A DNA stretch of 64,000 bases, taken from positions 1,178,001 through 1,242,000 of the forward strand of contig NZ_AP025473.1 of the NCBI RefSeq assembly GCF_024347395.1. The letters are read 5' to 3'. A program made the position numbers and the translations under genes. The notes beneath the pieces are model-generated. The model ran no database searches. It worked only from the letters and a program-made list of their open reading frames with translations, and was not told the DNA's origin. Positions 38,400 through 48,492 of this stretch are shown here, in pieces (position 1 is the first letter of the stretch; each line of letters starts with the position of its first letter). This stretch comes from Vibrio cortegadensis (GTDB taxonomy: Bacteria; Pseudomonadota; Gammaproteobacteria; Enterobacterales; Vibrionaceae).

Positions 38400-41300
38400 T
38401 TAGCTATTCACTAGGCCGAAAATCATTTTATGTGTAAGAGCGAACACTTGCTCAAAGTACTCAGGGTCAAAGCTGTTGTATTCTCTCATCGCATGTACTA
38501 CCTCTGGTGACATTCTCAGAGGTGCAGAACCACAAGTAGACAAAGCAAGCAGTACTGGCGCATTCATCACGTTATTGCGGTACAGGTCCTTAGTCGTGAA
38601 ACACACTCCAGCTAACTGCTGGTCGACAGCCCTAATTGAACTCTTGAATATGTGATCTGAAAATTCGCAAGGCCACTGAGATTCGTTGTATTGGTTATTC
38701 AATGCATTTCGCAGGTCAAACAATTGCTGAATGTAAGCGGCAGGATTAAGCGAAGGTTTCTCTCGATTGGCATCAATTTTGTGCATAAGCAGATTCTTGA
38801 GGCTTTGTAAGCCGTGGTATCTCGTCACTAATTCGTTTAATTTCGATTCTATCTGTTCACAAATAATGTCAGAAAAATCGTTGCCATACACTTCGATACG
38901 CGAAGCATAGAAAGCACTCACTACCGCGATCGCATCTCGAGCTTTAATGGAGTGCCATGAAAAAGGGAACTGTTGACTGAACTGCCAAATACGCTCGGCT
39001 TCTTTCTTATTTGCGCTTAACAGCATCGCAAGCATAAATTCAGGCTTATTAATTGCACCTCGCCACAGATCAAACGTAGTTAGTGGAACACTATCAAAGG
39101 CCAACAAGGCTTTAATGTACTTCCATTCAGGCGCACTAAATTCTGTCGCCAACTGACCGCAAACCACCGAGAACTTATCTAGACGATCTTTACGAGCCCC
39201 AATAGATGCCGCTTCTTCTAGTCGATTACTCGGCGACGACAACAACTCAAGGTCTTTACTCCACATCAAAGGTCTTACACCCTGTTCGGCTTCGTCAGCA
39301 TAGATAAGCCAAGCACCAGGCGAAGCGTCTTCTTCAGGGAAATACCACTGTTCGTCATTCTTGATTAAAGTAATCGGTGCATAAGTTGGGTTATCCAAAG
39401 GCACCATCGAAAGTGTGCCCATAACGCTATCGCCCTCGATTTCAATCGTGCCTTGTGCTCTGTTTGGAATAAGCGCATTGCTGTATGCATTAACACTGAA
39501 ATTGAAAATGGTATGTGCACTGTCCAACACCGATATCTTAACGGCTGCATCTAATGAAGATGATAGAGCTAGCAGAGACTCAATATCCTCTTTAAACGTA
39601 GCTAAGGAAAATCCGGTAGATAAAACATCGCCTTTTGGCAAAGTTCGCCTCACGTAAGCCGACTTCGAAAAAGCGCCGTAAATATCTCTAGCGAGAAGCT
39701 TGAATTCCACCTCTAGCGAATCACTGACGCCATAGCCGAATAACTCATAACGATTAAGCGTATCGACTAAAATCGCTTCAGCATTACGAACCGCTTCTCC
39801 ACCTGAGCTAATCAGACAAATACCTTTAGCGGGGAATGGCAATGTTATCGACAACGACTTCGCTTGATCTTGCCACCATATCGCTACGTTAACTTGTGCT
39901 GGTGGGTGAGCTTGATGACTGAGTATATCCAAAGTGCGTTTAGGTTCATTCAGATCTTGCTGAAAATGAGATAGAACCGAGCTCGGCAGAACATCGAGTT
40001 GTTCTGCGCCCTTTAACGCAATAGATGGTAGTGGTTTATTAGAATAAAAGCCGATCTGACCAATTTGTACCGTGTGGCTCGGTTGCAGTTCAATAGAAAA
40101 ATCGTCCGGTAACAAACCTACAGTAAAACGCTTAACAGGTTTGTTATTCTCAAACAAAGCGATATCGACCTTACCAAAAGGTACCGTATTCATTGACTGC
40201 CATTGTTCAAGCATTGTATTGCGCCAACGAAGCTGAGTATTTGGAATTTCTGATTGCTGACCATTTTCATCAATGGCGACTAAGCTAGGAACACCAATAA
40301 AGCACTTACTTGGATTGGTTTGATAAGGAACTGGCTGACCAACCAAATTGAATTCAAGAGGTTGCACACCTTCTCGGTCAAGTGACACACAATAGGCGTC
40401 AAAATAAAATTCCGTCTCTATTTGAGTATTAACATCATAAAGAACGCGCCCATTGATGTGACCTACCGTAGCAAGTGTGGGATGTGACAAGTGCTCTGGC
40501 ACTGAAACTAAAGCGTTCGCTTCTGCACATTCGACACTTCCACCACCTTTAAGTAGCCACTCATCATTATATTGAGTGAATACCCAAGGTTCATTGGCAC
40601 CAACTCCCGCACCACCAAGCACCGGAGCGTGCCACTCATTACCAGCGTCATCCGTTGCTTTCAATTGTATATCGCAGTCGAACCACTCTGCAGGAAGAGA
40701 CTTAGTATAAACATCTAGTAAATAGTGCTCAGAGTCCGCACCACGTTTAAATGCCTTTGCCAATAAAAGGCTCTTACCGCCAACCGCAAACAGGTTTATG
40801 TTGTCTGGCAAATTCACGCTACTAAACAGTTGCTGTAAGAACTTGGCATTAAGACGAGACTTTAGTGTGATATCAATTTGGTTCTGCCATTGATAATCGT
40901 CATCCGATGCCGACATATCCATCATTGAGGCATAATGAGAATATGATTTACGTAGAGAACGAAGAATCTTAATAGAGTTTGGTAAACGGCGTTGAACTTC
41001 AACAGCAAGACCAAGCGCATTACCTAATAAAGTTCGCGCAGCTTCAGGTTCCATATTCAATGGTAAACCTTGCGACCAATTTGCATCGACCGTATTCAAG
41101 TAATGAAGCGGGTCGCTTTGCTCATCTAGCCCGTGTTTATCGACCAGATAATAAATGGATTCAGCAACTTGGGCGACAATGCTATAAACCGTTTCATCAC
41201 GATATGATGCAGCAATATAGTGCGCGTGTGCTTTAGCAACAGATACCGCGCTTAACCGTGAGTTAGCAAATTGCCCATAATCTTGAATCACTTGTTCGAA

Positions 41301-41759
41301 GTAATGGGCAAGCCTGCTATTTGGGTCTTGGATAAGTGTTTGTGGTAAACCACCTTCAACCGCCACAGTGCCAAGTAACATGCGTCCCTTAGTGTTACTT
41401 AGCACCTTTCGTCCCCAAAAGCTTAACCCCTTAACAACAATCTCACTTCTTTGAGTTGATGAAATTGCGTTGGCCTGTAAGCCGAGAGACTCTAATACAG
41501 GTTCCCAAGCCCAAACGCCGCCTTGAAAAGACGTGCGCCACCACTCCGCCGCATACAATACAAAACACCCTGCCCATTCCCTTGTTGGCTTATTCGAATA
41601 GGTGTGAATGCCATTACTTTCGACGCTGGAAATCAACGACTGCTTAAGTGACTCAAACTCCAAAGCTGTCACTTTGTAGCTATAAACAGGTTGGGCATTT
41701 GGTTTGGTCAACTCTCTCGTATTAAGAATTGAAGAGAGGACATTTCTGTATGTTTGCAT
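38400..41759 (-). CDS. druH: Druantia type III protein DruH (STY4851-like)
   Basis: A 1119-residue protein with no membrane span. The N-terminal region (EWAGCFVLYAAEWWRTSFQGG and WAWEPVLESLG) matches my memory of the STY4851/ECs_5259 family, which is DruH of Druantia type III. The middle is beta-rich, with many short strands, and the C-terminal 250 residues are helical. No catalytic motif is visible, in keeping with its undefined biochemical role. The next gene downstream is the DruE-type helicase, 16 bases away. The call is made from size, partner and family recollection; a profile search would settle it. Confidence 0.78.
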   Translation of the reverse strand: MQTYRNVLSSILNTRELTKPNAQPVYSYKVTALEFESLKQSLISSVESNGIHTYSNKPTREWAGCFVLYAAEWWRTSFQGGVWAWEPVLESLGLQANAISSTQRSEIVVKGLSFWGRKVLSNTKGRMLLGTVAVEGGLPQTLIQDPNSRLAHYFEQVIQDYGQFANSRLSAVSVAKAHAHYIAASYRDETVYSIVAQVAESIYYLVDKHGLDEQSDPLHYLNTVDANWSQGLPLNMEPEAARTLLGNALGLAVEVQRRLPNSIKILRSLRKSYSHYASMMDMSASDDDYQWQNQIDITLKSRLNAKFLQQLFSSVNLPDNINLFAVGGKSLLLAKAFKRGADSEHYLLDVYTKSLPAEWFDCDIQLKATDDAGNEWHAPVLGGAGVGANEPWVFTQYNDEWLLKGGGSVECAEANALVSVPEHLSHPTLATVGHINGRVLYDVNTQIETEFYFDAYCVSLDREGVQPLEFNLVGQPVPYQTNPSKCFIGVPSLVAIDENGQQSEIPNTQLRWRNTMLEQWQSMNTVPFGKVDIALFENNKPVKRFTVGLLPDDFSIELQPSHTVQIGQIGFYSNKPLPSIALKGAEQLDVLPSSVLSHFQQDLNEPKRTLDILSHQAHPPAQVNVAIWWQDQAKSLSITLPFPAKGICLISSGGEAVRNAEAILVDTLNRYELFGYGVSDSLEVEFKLLARDIYGAFSKSAYVRRTLPKGDVLSTGFSLATFKEDIESLLALSSSLDAAVKISVLDSAHTIFNFSVNAYSNALIPNRAQGTIEIEGDSVMGTLSMVPLDNPTYAPITLIKNDEQWYFPEEDASPGAWLIYADEAEQGVRPLMWSKDLELLSSPSNRLEEAASIGARKDRLDKFSVVCGQLATEFSAPEWKYIKALLAFDSVPLTTFDLWRGAINKPEFMLAMLLSANKKEAERIWQFSQQFPFSWHSIKARDAIAVVSAFYASRIEVYGNDFSDIICEQIESKLNELVTRYHGLQSLKNLLMHKIDANREKPSLNPAAYIQQLFDLRNALNNQYNESQWPCEFSDHIFKSSIRAVDQQLAGVCFTTKDLYRNNVMNAPVLLALSTCGSAPLRMSPEVVHAMREYNSFDPEYFEQVFALTHKMIFGLVNS

Positions 41760-41862
41760 GGTGAACCTTGAGGTGTAATTGAGCCTTTAGCTTCGCTCGC
41801 TTCAAGCTTATTTTTATAATAAGTAATGTACGTTATTCAATCGATAGGTGAGGTGCGTATGC

Positions 41863-43167
41863 TTATGAAATTAATGCATTGAACGAAAATCCCTCAGGCC
41901 AGATGAGATAACTATCACCTTGCAAGTCAGACACAAACGGTACAACCCAAAGCCTTAACGATTCACTATAATCAAAACTAAATTCTATAGGCTTTTCAAA
42001 ACCGCTATGGGCGGGATAGATCAATAAAAGGTCACCCGTACCATTTAAATATTTATGGCCATAAGCGAACATTTGATAGAGATCAGATTGAGAAAGCCCA
42101 TAATTATGATCTTCTAAGTCGAGTAGCTTCCATTTAGTATCGAGAACTAATTTGGAGTTATCCGTTAGGGTTAGCAATAGATCAGGCTTGAGCTGAAACT
42201 GGCGTCGTCCGTTATGAGTCACAAGGTATTTTGAAGACGCTTGCGTGGTGAGTTCTGCATCGTCCGCTAGCTGACTTCTCAGTACCGAAGCAACATAACT
42301 CTCGAATACAGCTTCCATTGGGAACAATAAAGATAGCGCGCTGTTGTCACCTTTCATACTCAGTGGAGAGAAGCCATCAAGTATCAATTTTGCCCACGCA
42401 ATCGGCGAATGATAGTCCACCATCCCCCTATCTAACTTAAGGGCGCTGATATCTTGTTTAACCGACTTACAACTTGGGACATCTGCAAAAGCAAACTGTA
42501 GCTCACGCAACAACTTCTGGTTGGTCGCTAGCCTTGTGTAATTGCTTAACTTCAACAGAGCCGTTTTAATCAGTCGGTTTGCAGGGCGGTTTATCAGATA
42601 CTCGTCGTATTCCACATAAAATTTGTGTTTGTTAACCACGTTGTATCTAATTTGCTGAGAGACTTTAAGTTTGCCCTTTTGAAAATGAAGGCTATCCTCT
42701 TGCGTGACATAGTCACTTTTTAACCCTCGTTTCACCAAGGCATTCACCGACTGTAAAAACTGGCTTATAAACACCTCAAGCAACGGCATCTGCTTTGTAG
42801 CAATACTAGCCTGATTAGAAGCTACGTAGCGAAACGAGCCTAAATGCTGCAACATCATAAGAAGCATTTGACGAGATTCTACAATCGCCTGTTGAGAGTT
42901 TTCAGCTTTCCGTCCTGTTTTTGGCAAAACTTCAATGTGTTCACCAGTCGGTGTAAACAGTACACCAACATAGTTTTTCACTTGAATAAGCTCATAACCA
43001 TAACGTTTCGTTAAGCCTAAACACTTGTTCGTTTCAGACTCGTCGGCACTTAAACTCACTTCTTTTAAATAGTTAAAGTCGTTTTTAGAAATGAGCTTGG
43101 CACTAAACTCATCGCATGCTGCTTGGTCACACGTTAAATAACCATATTCAAAAACCGTAGTATGCAT
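41863..43167 (-). CDS. mcrC: McrC, nuclease subunit of McrBC restriction system
   Basis: A 434-residue McrC-family protein. The N-terminal part (LTKRYGYELIQVKNYVGVLF, HIEVLPKTG) contacts the McrB GTPase in the family. The C-terminal PD-(D/E)xK nuclease core is visible as FQLKPDLLL, then LVLDTKWKLLD (Asp...Asp-x-Lys), and SDLYQMFAYGHKY. With McrB it cuts DNA carrying modified cytosines. It starts 5 bases after the mcrB stop, so the two are coupled. Confidence 0.88.
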   Translation of the reverse strand: MHTTVFEYGYLTCDQAACDEFSAKLISKNDFNYLKEVSLSADESETNKCLGLTKRYGYELIQVKNYVGVLFTPTGEHIEVLPKTGRKAENSQQAIVESRQMLLMMLQHLGSFRYVASNQASIATKQMPLLEVFISQFLQSVNALVKRGLKSDYVTQEDSLHFQKGKLKVSQQIRYNVVNKHKFYVEYDEYLINRPANRLIKTALLKLSNYTRLATNQKLLRELQFAFADVPSCKSVKQDISALKLDRGMVDYHSPIAWAKLILDGFSPLSMKGDNSALSLLFPMEAVFESYVASVLRSQLADDAELTTQASSKYLVTHNGRRQFQLKPDLLLTLTDNSKLVLDTKWKLLDLEDHNYGLSQSDLYQMFAYGHKYLNGTGDLLLIYPAHSGFEKPIEFSFDYSESLRLWVVPFVSDLQGDSYLIWPEGFSFNALIS

Positions 43168-43172
43168 GGCAA

Positions 43173-45374
43173 TTACTCTGCGCCCGATTCAGCTTGAACC
43201 TCAGAGGATTGAGTTGATTGCTTTACATTCGTTTGGTAAACACCGATATAAGCTTTTACGTTATTCCAAACGGCAGCATTATCCGCAGCAAGCGTGTATT
43301 TCACCACTGATTGTCCGTATTGATCTAGGTTGTGTCCCTTTCCAAAAAGACTTCTCAAAGCCTCAGCCTTTTGTTCTTTCTCCTCAACAAACTGCAAGTG
43401 TTCTGGCTTTTGATTGTCAGCTAAAACCAGACGAATCTTGCTCCAATCCTCAAAGAAGTATTCTTCAAGAAGTGGAATGATCTTATTTTTGAAAACAGAA
43501 ACTAAAGATCTAAATGCTTTATCTTGCTCACCTGCGTCCACCAAAGCTTTTACGGGCATAAAGAACGCATGACCTAGGGTGTGTTCACGATCATAGAGAA
43601 TTTCAATCCGCTCATTTAACTTAATTAAAAGTTCTGACAGGTTGATTTCAACGTCACCATTTTTTACAACACAATCTTTGAGTAACGAAGGCTTAGGCAT
43701 CATTTCCACAAAGTCGAAACGACGACGAAGTGCGGTGTCCATCATGGCGAGCGAGCGGTCAGCGGTATTCATGGTGCCAATCAAGTACAGATTATTCGGC
43801 ACAGAGAAAGGTTTCTTAGATTGAGGAAGTGTCAGTTCAATAAACTCATCTGAACCCTTACGTTTTGAAGGTTCGATAAGGGTTATTAACTCACCAAAAA
43901 TCTTAGATATATTGCCTCGGTTGATTTCATCAATCACCAAAACGTAGTTGTGCTTTTCCAATCGTTGGGAAGGAGGCAATTCATTAGATACAAATGTTTC
44001 TATCTGCTTCAGTGCTTTAAAAAAATACGTAGCATGCTGTTTAGCTAAACCAGAGACAGACTCAACACGTTTAACATCTTGCCTCGTTTCGACTTCTGCA
44101 AGATACAAAGACTTCAAGTCAACAAACTTCATTATCTGAGAGGATTTCCACTCCCCACAATAACGAAAACCCTCTTCTTCAATGCTGATAATCGAAACTG
44201 CGTCAGTCAGTGAAAAGCTATCAGACTCTTCAAATATCGACAGTTTGAACGCCTCCAATGCAAGATCAAATTTTTGTTCGCGATCGAGAGACTGTTGATC
44301 CCTTTGACTATCTTCTAGATTTTTTCTGGCATCATCTGCTATCTCTTTGAATACACCATCTTTAACGGCGTATTTGACTTGATCATTGTCTGTGGTAGAT
44401 GCACTCAACCCTTCAACAAACTCTTCATAGCCATAGCTTTGGTGAAAAGTTACGAATCTAATGCGTTTAGAATCTGACAGTTCTTTAAACTTGGTTTGCA
44501 ACGCTTGGCGTTGTTCCAGTGTTGCACCAGATGCAGAATCAATGCCTAAATTATGATAAAACTCAGGTTCAGCGGCTTTTACTGCAGCCTCAATCGTATG
44601 ATAGGTTTTACCTGTGCCTGGAGGTCCATAAAGGATTTGATTAAGGCTCGGTGAGTTCATTACACTTTCCTTATTGGTTTTCTTAAAAGGCTGTTCACTA
44701 TCATGGAAGCTAGCATAAAGAGTTTGTAACTCTTCCAAACTCATTTGGTAGTACTCAGTCAAGATTTGAGCTTCAAACAAGTTCAGATCATGCTTTGGCA
44801 CGGCTGCACAGGTGTTAGGTCTACGAGGAGACCATATTTTATCGATACCTTCATAAGGCTTAGTTTCTGAAAGAGATACAATTTCAGCATACTTTCTAAG
44901 CTGCCACCCTGACTCAAATGGATTATTTGAGTCTTTAATAATATCAGAGGTAACAATGACCAACTTTGCTACGGAGTTTCCATAACCGAGTGACACAATG
45001 TCTCCGACTTGGATTTTTTCTAAAAAGTTTTCACCACCACCATTGCCCGTATTCTCATGTACGGCTAGATAATGGTTATCTAGCAACCAATTTTTATTTG
45101 AACCATATACAAATTTAGGACCATGAGATACTTTCCAAATGGTAGGCAGTTCTGCAGTTGGTCGAGTACTAATAATTTCATACCCTGCTTTACGCAACTC
45201 TCTTTCAGCTTTATGAGTATTTATGTCTTGATATAGCACATCAAATAGAGCTGAGTAAAAGCGTTTCGCTGGTAACCGATGACCTTCAACTTCTACAAAC
45301 TGATAGAACTGAGAGTCATCGTATGTTTGAGACTTAACAATTTCGATTGCTCGTTGAACAGTAATTTTTGTCAT
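43173..45374 (-). CDS. mcrB: McrB, AAA+ GTPase with N-terminal DNA-reader region
   Basis: A 733-residue McrB-family motor. The N-terminal 200 residues are not the classical E. coli DUF3578 type; the stretch WLLDNHYLAVHENTG, then KIQVGDIVSLGYG, looks EVE/PUA-like, a fold that reads modified bases. The AAA+ core follows: Walker A YGPPGTGKTYHT (about residue 255), FHQSYGYEEFVEG, Walker B LVIDEINRGNISKIFGEL and GTMNTADRSLAMMDTALRRR. An insertion of about 60 residues lies between FHQSYGYEEF and Walker B. The ATG is only 12 bases beyond the hsdS terminator hairpin, so it needs read-through or a promoter inside the terminator region. Confidence 0.88.
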   Translation of the reverse strand: MTKITVQRAIEIVKSQTYDDSQFYQFVEVEGHRLPAKRFYSALFDVLYQDINTHKAERELRKAGYEIISTRPTAELPTIWKVSHGPKFVYGSNKNWLLDNHYLAVHENTGNGGGENFLEKIQVGDIVSLGYGNSVAKLVIVTSDIIKDSNNPFESGWQLRKYAEIVSLSETKPYEGIDKIWSPRRPNTCAAVPKHDLNLFEAQILTEYYQMSLEELQTLYASFHDSEQPFKKTNKESVMNSPSLNQILYGPPGTGKTYHTIEAAVKAAEPEFYHNLGIDSASGATLEQRQALQTKFKELSDSKRIRFVTFHQSYGYEEFVEGLSASTTDNDQVKYAVKDGVFKEIADDARKNLEDSQRDQQSLDREQKFDLALEAFKLSIFEESDSFSLTDAVSIISIEEEGFRYCGEWKSSQIMKFVDLKSLYLAEVETRQDVKRVESVSGLAKQHATYFFKALKQIETFVSNELPPSQRLEKHNYVLVIDEINRGNISKIFGELITLIEPSKRKGSDEFIELTLPQSKKPFSVPNNLYLIGTMNTADRSLAMMDTALRRRFDFVEMMPKPSLLKDCVVKNGDVEINLSELLIKLNERIEILYDREHTLGHAFFMPVKALVDAGEQDKAFRSLVSVFKNKIIPLLEEYFFEDWSKIRLVLADNQKPEHLQFVEEKEQKAEALRSLFGKGHNLDQYGQSVVKYTLAADNAAVWNNVKAYIGVYQTNVKQSTQSSEVQAESGAE

Positions 45375-45385
45375 TTTATAAACCT

Positions 45386-45414
45386 AAAAAATAAGGCAGC
45401 GTAATAGCTGCCTT
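45386..45414 (-). terminator. Rho-independent terminator of the hsd operon
   Basis: On the minus strand AAGGCAGC, a 6-base loop and GCTGCCTT form an 8-bp perfect stem (45393-45414), followed by ATTTTTTAGG. It follows the hsdS stop by 14 bases and ends 12 bases before the mcrB ATG. Confidence 0.85.
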
Positions 45415-45428
45415 AAATACAGGGAAAA

Positions 45429-46835
45429 TTATGTAGATTTCTTCGCGGCTCTTTTCTTAGTCGCTTCAGCTTTTTTGGCTGCCTTGGCTAAGGCTTCGGC
45501 CTCTTTGCGAGCCTCGGCGATGCGCTCTAGCAGTTTATCGGCTGGCTCATCCTTTGGATCTTGTGCCACCAGCTCACCACGGAAGGCTTTTGCCAAGATG
45601 CTTTGGGTTAGGTTATCTACCCTCGCCTGTGCTTTTTTCACTTGCGCTTCTATGGTGTCAGCGAAAGCGAAGTATTGATCGACTAGGCGAACGATTTCTT
45701 TTTGCTCTGTGTACGACGGAACCGGAATGGGCAACTTCACCATCGCTACTTTGTTGAGTTTTACTTGGTCTTGTCCAGTAAGGAATTCGTCAATAACCAA
45801 GTGAGGTGAATTCAAAAAATAACACAAGTATTTAATGTCAATTTGTGGCTTCACTTCTAGAACATGAGCATGATTATTTACCCAGTACTTTCCATTAGCA
45901 ACAAGAGCGATAGGTCGTGAACGTTGCTCTAAGTTCTTACCATCTTCAGCTAATAGGATATATTCTCCATCAAACACGTAGTCGTCAATATGATCTATGA
46001 TGCCAAAAGCGCCATAATACGGGTATTCGCCTTGGCGCTTATTTCTATCTGCCTGCTTAATAGGCTTACGTTTACTATTCAATACCGCTACTAAATTACC
46101 CAGATTATCCCAACTCCAACTTTCTGGTAAAACATATGGTTCTACATGTTCAGTTAGCAGTTTTACATCAAAGTTTGCATCCCAAACGTCTTGTTCACCG
46201 TTTCCTTCTCGCCACTCTTCCGTCAGCTTACCCGACACCGCAGAAGCGAGTACCGATTGGCGGAAGCGTTTTAGCAAATCTGGGATTCCATCTAGGCGGG
46301 CTTTGATGGTGTCGACCTGTACCAATACCTCATCGAGTTTTTCAACGATGCGTTTTTGTTCGGCTAGTGGGGCTAGTGGCATCGAATAGTTAAGCAAATA
46401 ATCTTTAGGTACTCGTCTATGACCAACCGATCCACTCATATTTGTTTCACAGTTAATCAGAAAGTCTCTAGTCTTCACAAACGCATGAAGATATTTGGGC
46501 TCAACTAGGTTACTAACGCTTCTTAAAACAAAGTATTCTGTGCTCCCTGCACCAATACCATTTGGAAGACCTGAAACAAGAGCGCCCTTACCGTTTTCAA
46601 AGCAAGGAGTAATTTTAGCTAGTAAAATATCGTCATTCTGAAACTGAGTATATCCCTTCTTGCACTTACCCCATGTTCTCATCTCGAATTCAATTGGCGC
46701 ACCATACTTAGTTGGCACCATAGCCATAGGCACGAAACCGCATTCGCTATCGTCGTCTATGTTTGTGAATTTTTGATTAAGATAAATAGACTCTTCTAAC
46801 CTTGAATCTACCCAACCTTTCGGCAACTCACTCAT
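45429..46835 (-). CDS. hsdS: HsdS, type I restriction-modification specificity subunit
   Basis: A 468-residue specificity subunit with two target-recognition domains (about residues 5-170 and 220-390). Each is followed by a helical spacer (LAEQKRIVEKLDEVLVQVDTI and TEQKEIVRLVDQYFAFADTI). It ends in a Lys/Ala-rich tail. It determines the DNA sequence methylated by HsdM and guarded by HsdR. It overlaps the hsdM stop by one base (TAATG). Its 3' end is duplicated, about 93% identical by eye, as a remnant at 25155-25380. Confidence 0.92.
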   Translation of the reverse strand: MSELPKGWVDSRLEESIYLNQKFTNIDDDSECGFVPMAMVPTKYGAPIEFEMRTWGKCKKGYTQFQNDDILLAKITPCFENGKGALVSGLPNGIGAGSTEYFVLRSVSNLVEPKYLHAFVKTRDFLINCETNMSGSVGHRRVPKDYLLNYSMPLAPLAEQKRIVEKLDEVLVQVDTIKARLDGIPDLLKRFRQSVLASAVSGKLTEEWREGNGEQDVWDANFDVKLLTEHVEPYVLPESWSWDNLGNLVAVLNSKRKPIKQADRNKRQGEYPYYGAFGIIDHIDDYVFDGEYILLAEDGKNLEQRSRPIALVANGKYWVNNHAHVLEVKPQIDIKYLCYFLNSPHLVIDEFLTGQDQVKLNKVAMVKLPIPVPSYTEQKEIVRLVDQYFAFADTIEAQVKKAQARVDNLTQSILAKAFRGELVAQDPKDEPADKLLERIAEARKEAEALAKAAKKAEATKKRAAKKST

Positions 46836-48421
46836 TACTCTGCCTCCGGCTTTTCTGCCAAGCCAAAGGCTTCTGCCACAAGTTGTTTTTGCCCTTCAGC
46901 TACATCGTCAGCACCTAATGCTTGCATCAGTTGGTAAATTTCAGACATGGCTTCGGTTAGCTCTGCCATTGCTTCACCTGCTAGTACTTCTGGCTCTGGT
47001 AGGTTTTCTGCGCTAGTGGCTTCTAGGTCTTTAAGCCATGAAATATCTAAGCTATCGCCTTTTTGATCGCGAATGTAGTCACGGCTGAATTTGCGGAAAC
47101 GAGCGTTCTCGATTAGGTTTTCTACCGAATCATCACCCTCAGCAAAGATGTTGCCCAACGTCTCATAAACGCCCTCTTCACGAGGTGACTGACCATTTTT
47201 GTCTGTGCCATAAGCATTGATGAAAGCTTCAAAGTGCTTTTCAGTCAGTGGACGACGTTTACCAAAAGTGTTCATGTTGGTACGCATATCGAACACCCAT
47301 GTCTCTTTAGTACAGCCTTTGTCTTGGTTCTTGTTCTCTGGCGTGCCTTTTTGGAAGAAGAGTACGTTAGTCTTTACCCCTGCGGCGTAGAAAATACCAG
47401 TAGGCAAACGCAAGATGGTGTGCAAGTTACATTTGTCCATTAAGTCACGACGAATATCAGTACCCTTGCCTCCTTCGAATAACACATTATCTGGAATCAC
47501 CACCGCTGCACGGCCGCCTGGTTCTAGCGCATCATAAATATGCTGCATAAAACAGAGCTGTTTGTTGCCTGTTGGGTGAACAAAGGTACGAGTGATGTTG
47601 GTGCTTGATGCGCTGCCAAACGGAGGGTTGGTCAAAATCACGTTTGCTTGAGGAAGCGTTTCACCTGCACTGCCTAATGTGTTGCCAAGCCGAATAGCGC
47701 CCTCTTCTGCATCGCCTTCAATATCGTGCAGTAGGCAGTTCATCAGAGCTAAACGGCGTGTTTCTGGTACCAACTCCAAACCAACAAAGGCTTTGGTCAT
47801 TTGGAACTCTTGATCATCATCGTCTAGGTCATCTAAATCGTTAGTTTGTGATTTGATGTACTTATCCGCCTCGATTAAGAAACCTGCGGTACCCGCTGCT
47901 GGATCTTGGATCACTTCACGTGGCTGAGGCTGCATTACTTTAATGATAGTGTTGATAAGTGAACGTGGCGTAAAGTACTGGCCCGCGCCCGATTTCGTCT
48001 CGTTCGCGTTCTTTTGCAATAGACCTTCGTACATGTCACCAAAGTCATCACGGCTTTTGCCCGTGTCACCATCGAACCATTCTAGCTTGTCCATGTTATC
48101 CACCAGCTCGGTCAGTTGGGCAGGTTGAGTAATAGTGGTATTTACGTTTTGGAAGATGGCACGAACAATGGCATGGTCGTCAGCACCAAGCTGAACTAGC
48201 ATGTTACGGTAGAACTGGTGCTGCTCTTGCCCTAGCTTGGCTTTTAGATCCGCCCAGCGAAACCCTTGTGGTAACGAGTCATCTTCTTGGCCTGTCTCTT
48301 CACACATTTTAAGAAACAGTAGCGACGCCAATTCATTTACGTAGTTTTGGTAAGACACACCGCCGTCACGTAGGTTGTCACACAGCTTCCACAGTTTGGC
48401 GACCAGATCATTATTGTTCAT
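46835..48421 (-). CDS. hsdM: HsdM, type I N6-adenine DNA methyltransferase
   Basis: A 528-residue modification subunit. An N-terminal helical domain (LCDNLRDGGVSYQNYVNELA) is followed by the methyltransferase: SAM-binding motif I DPAAGTAGFLIEA (about residue 170) and catalytic motif IV NPPFG (about residue 270). GQYFTPRSLI precedes motif I, as usual for HsdM. A Glu/Ala-rich C-terminal extension follows. It is coupled to hsdS by a one-base overlap. Confidence 0.93.
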   Translation of the reverse strand: MNNNDLVAKLWKLCDNLRDGGVSYQNYVNELASLLFLKMCEETGQEDDSLPQGFRWADLKAKLGQEQHQFYRNMLVQLGADDHAIVRAIFQNVNTTITQPAQLTELVDNMDKLEWFDGDTGKSRDDFGDMYEGLLQKNANETKSGAGQYFTPRSLINTIIKVMQPQPREVIQDPAAGTAGFLIEADKYIKSQTNDLDDLDDDDQEFQMTKAFVGLELVPETRRLALMNCLLHDIEGDAEEGAIRLGNTLGSAGETLPQANVILTNPPFGSASSTNITRTFVHPTGNKQLCFMQHIYDALEPGGRAAVVIPDNVLFEGGKGTDIRRDLMDKCNLHTILRLPTGIFYAAGVKTNVLFFQKGTPENKNQDKGCTKETWVFDMRTNMNTFGKRRPLTEKHFEAFINAYGTDKNGQSPREEGVYETLGNIFAEGDDSVENLIENARFRKFSRDYIRDQKGDSLDISWLKDLEATSAENLPEPEVLAGEAMAELTEAMSEIYQLMQALGADDVAEGQKQLVAEAFGLAEKPEAE

Positions 48422-48492
48422 GCTTGCTCTCTTGTTTGTTCTTACAGCTAAGTCTATTCGTTGACTGCAAAAATATGTTTAGTAGTGGCTGA

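Noticed and set aside
41780..41830. GC-containing inverted repeat between mcrC and druH
   Set aside because: The stem is short and imperfect and no T tract follows, so it was not called a terminator.
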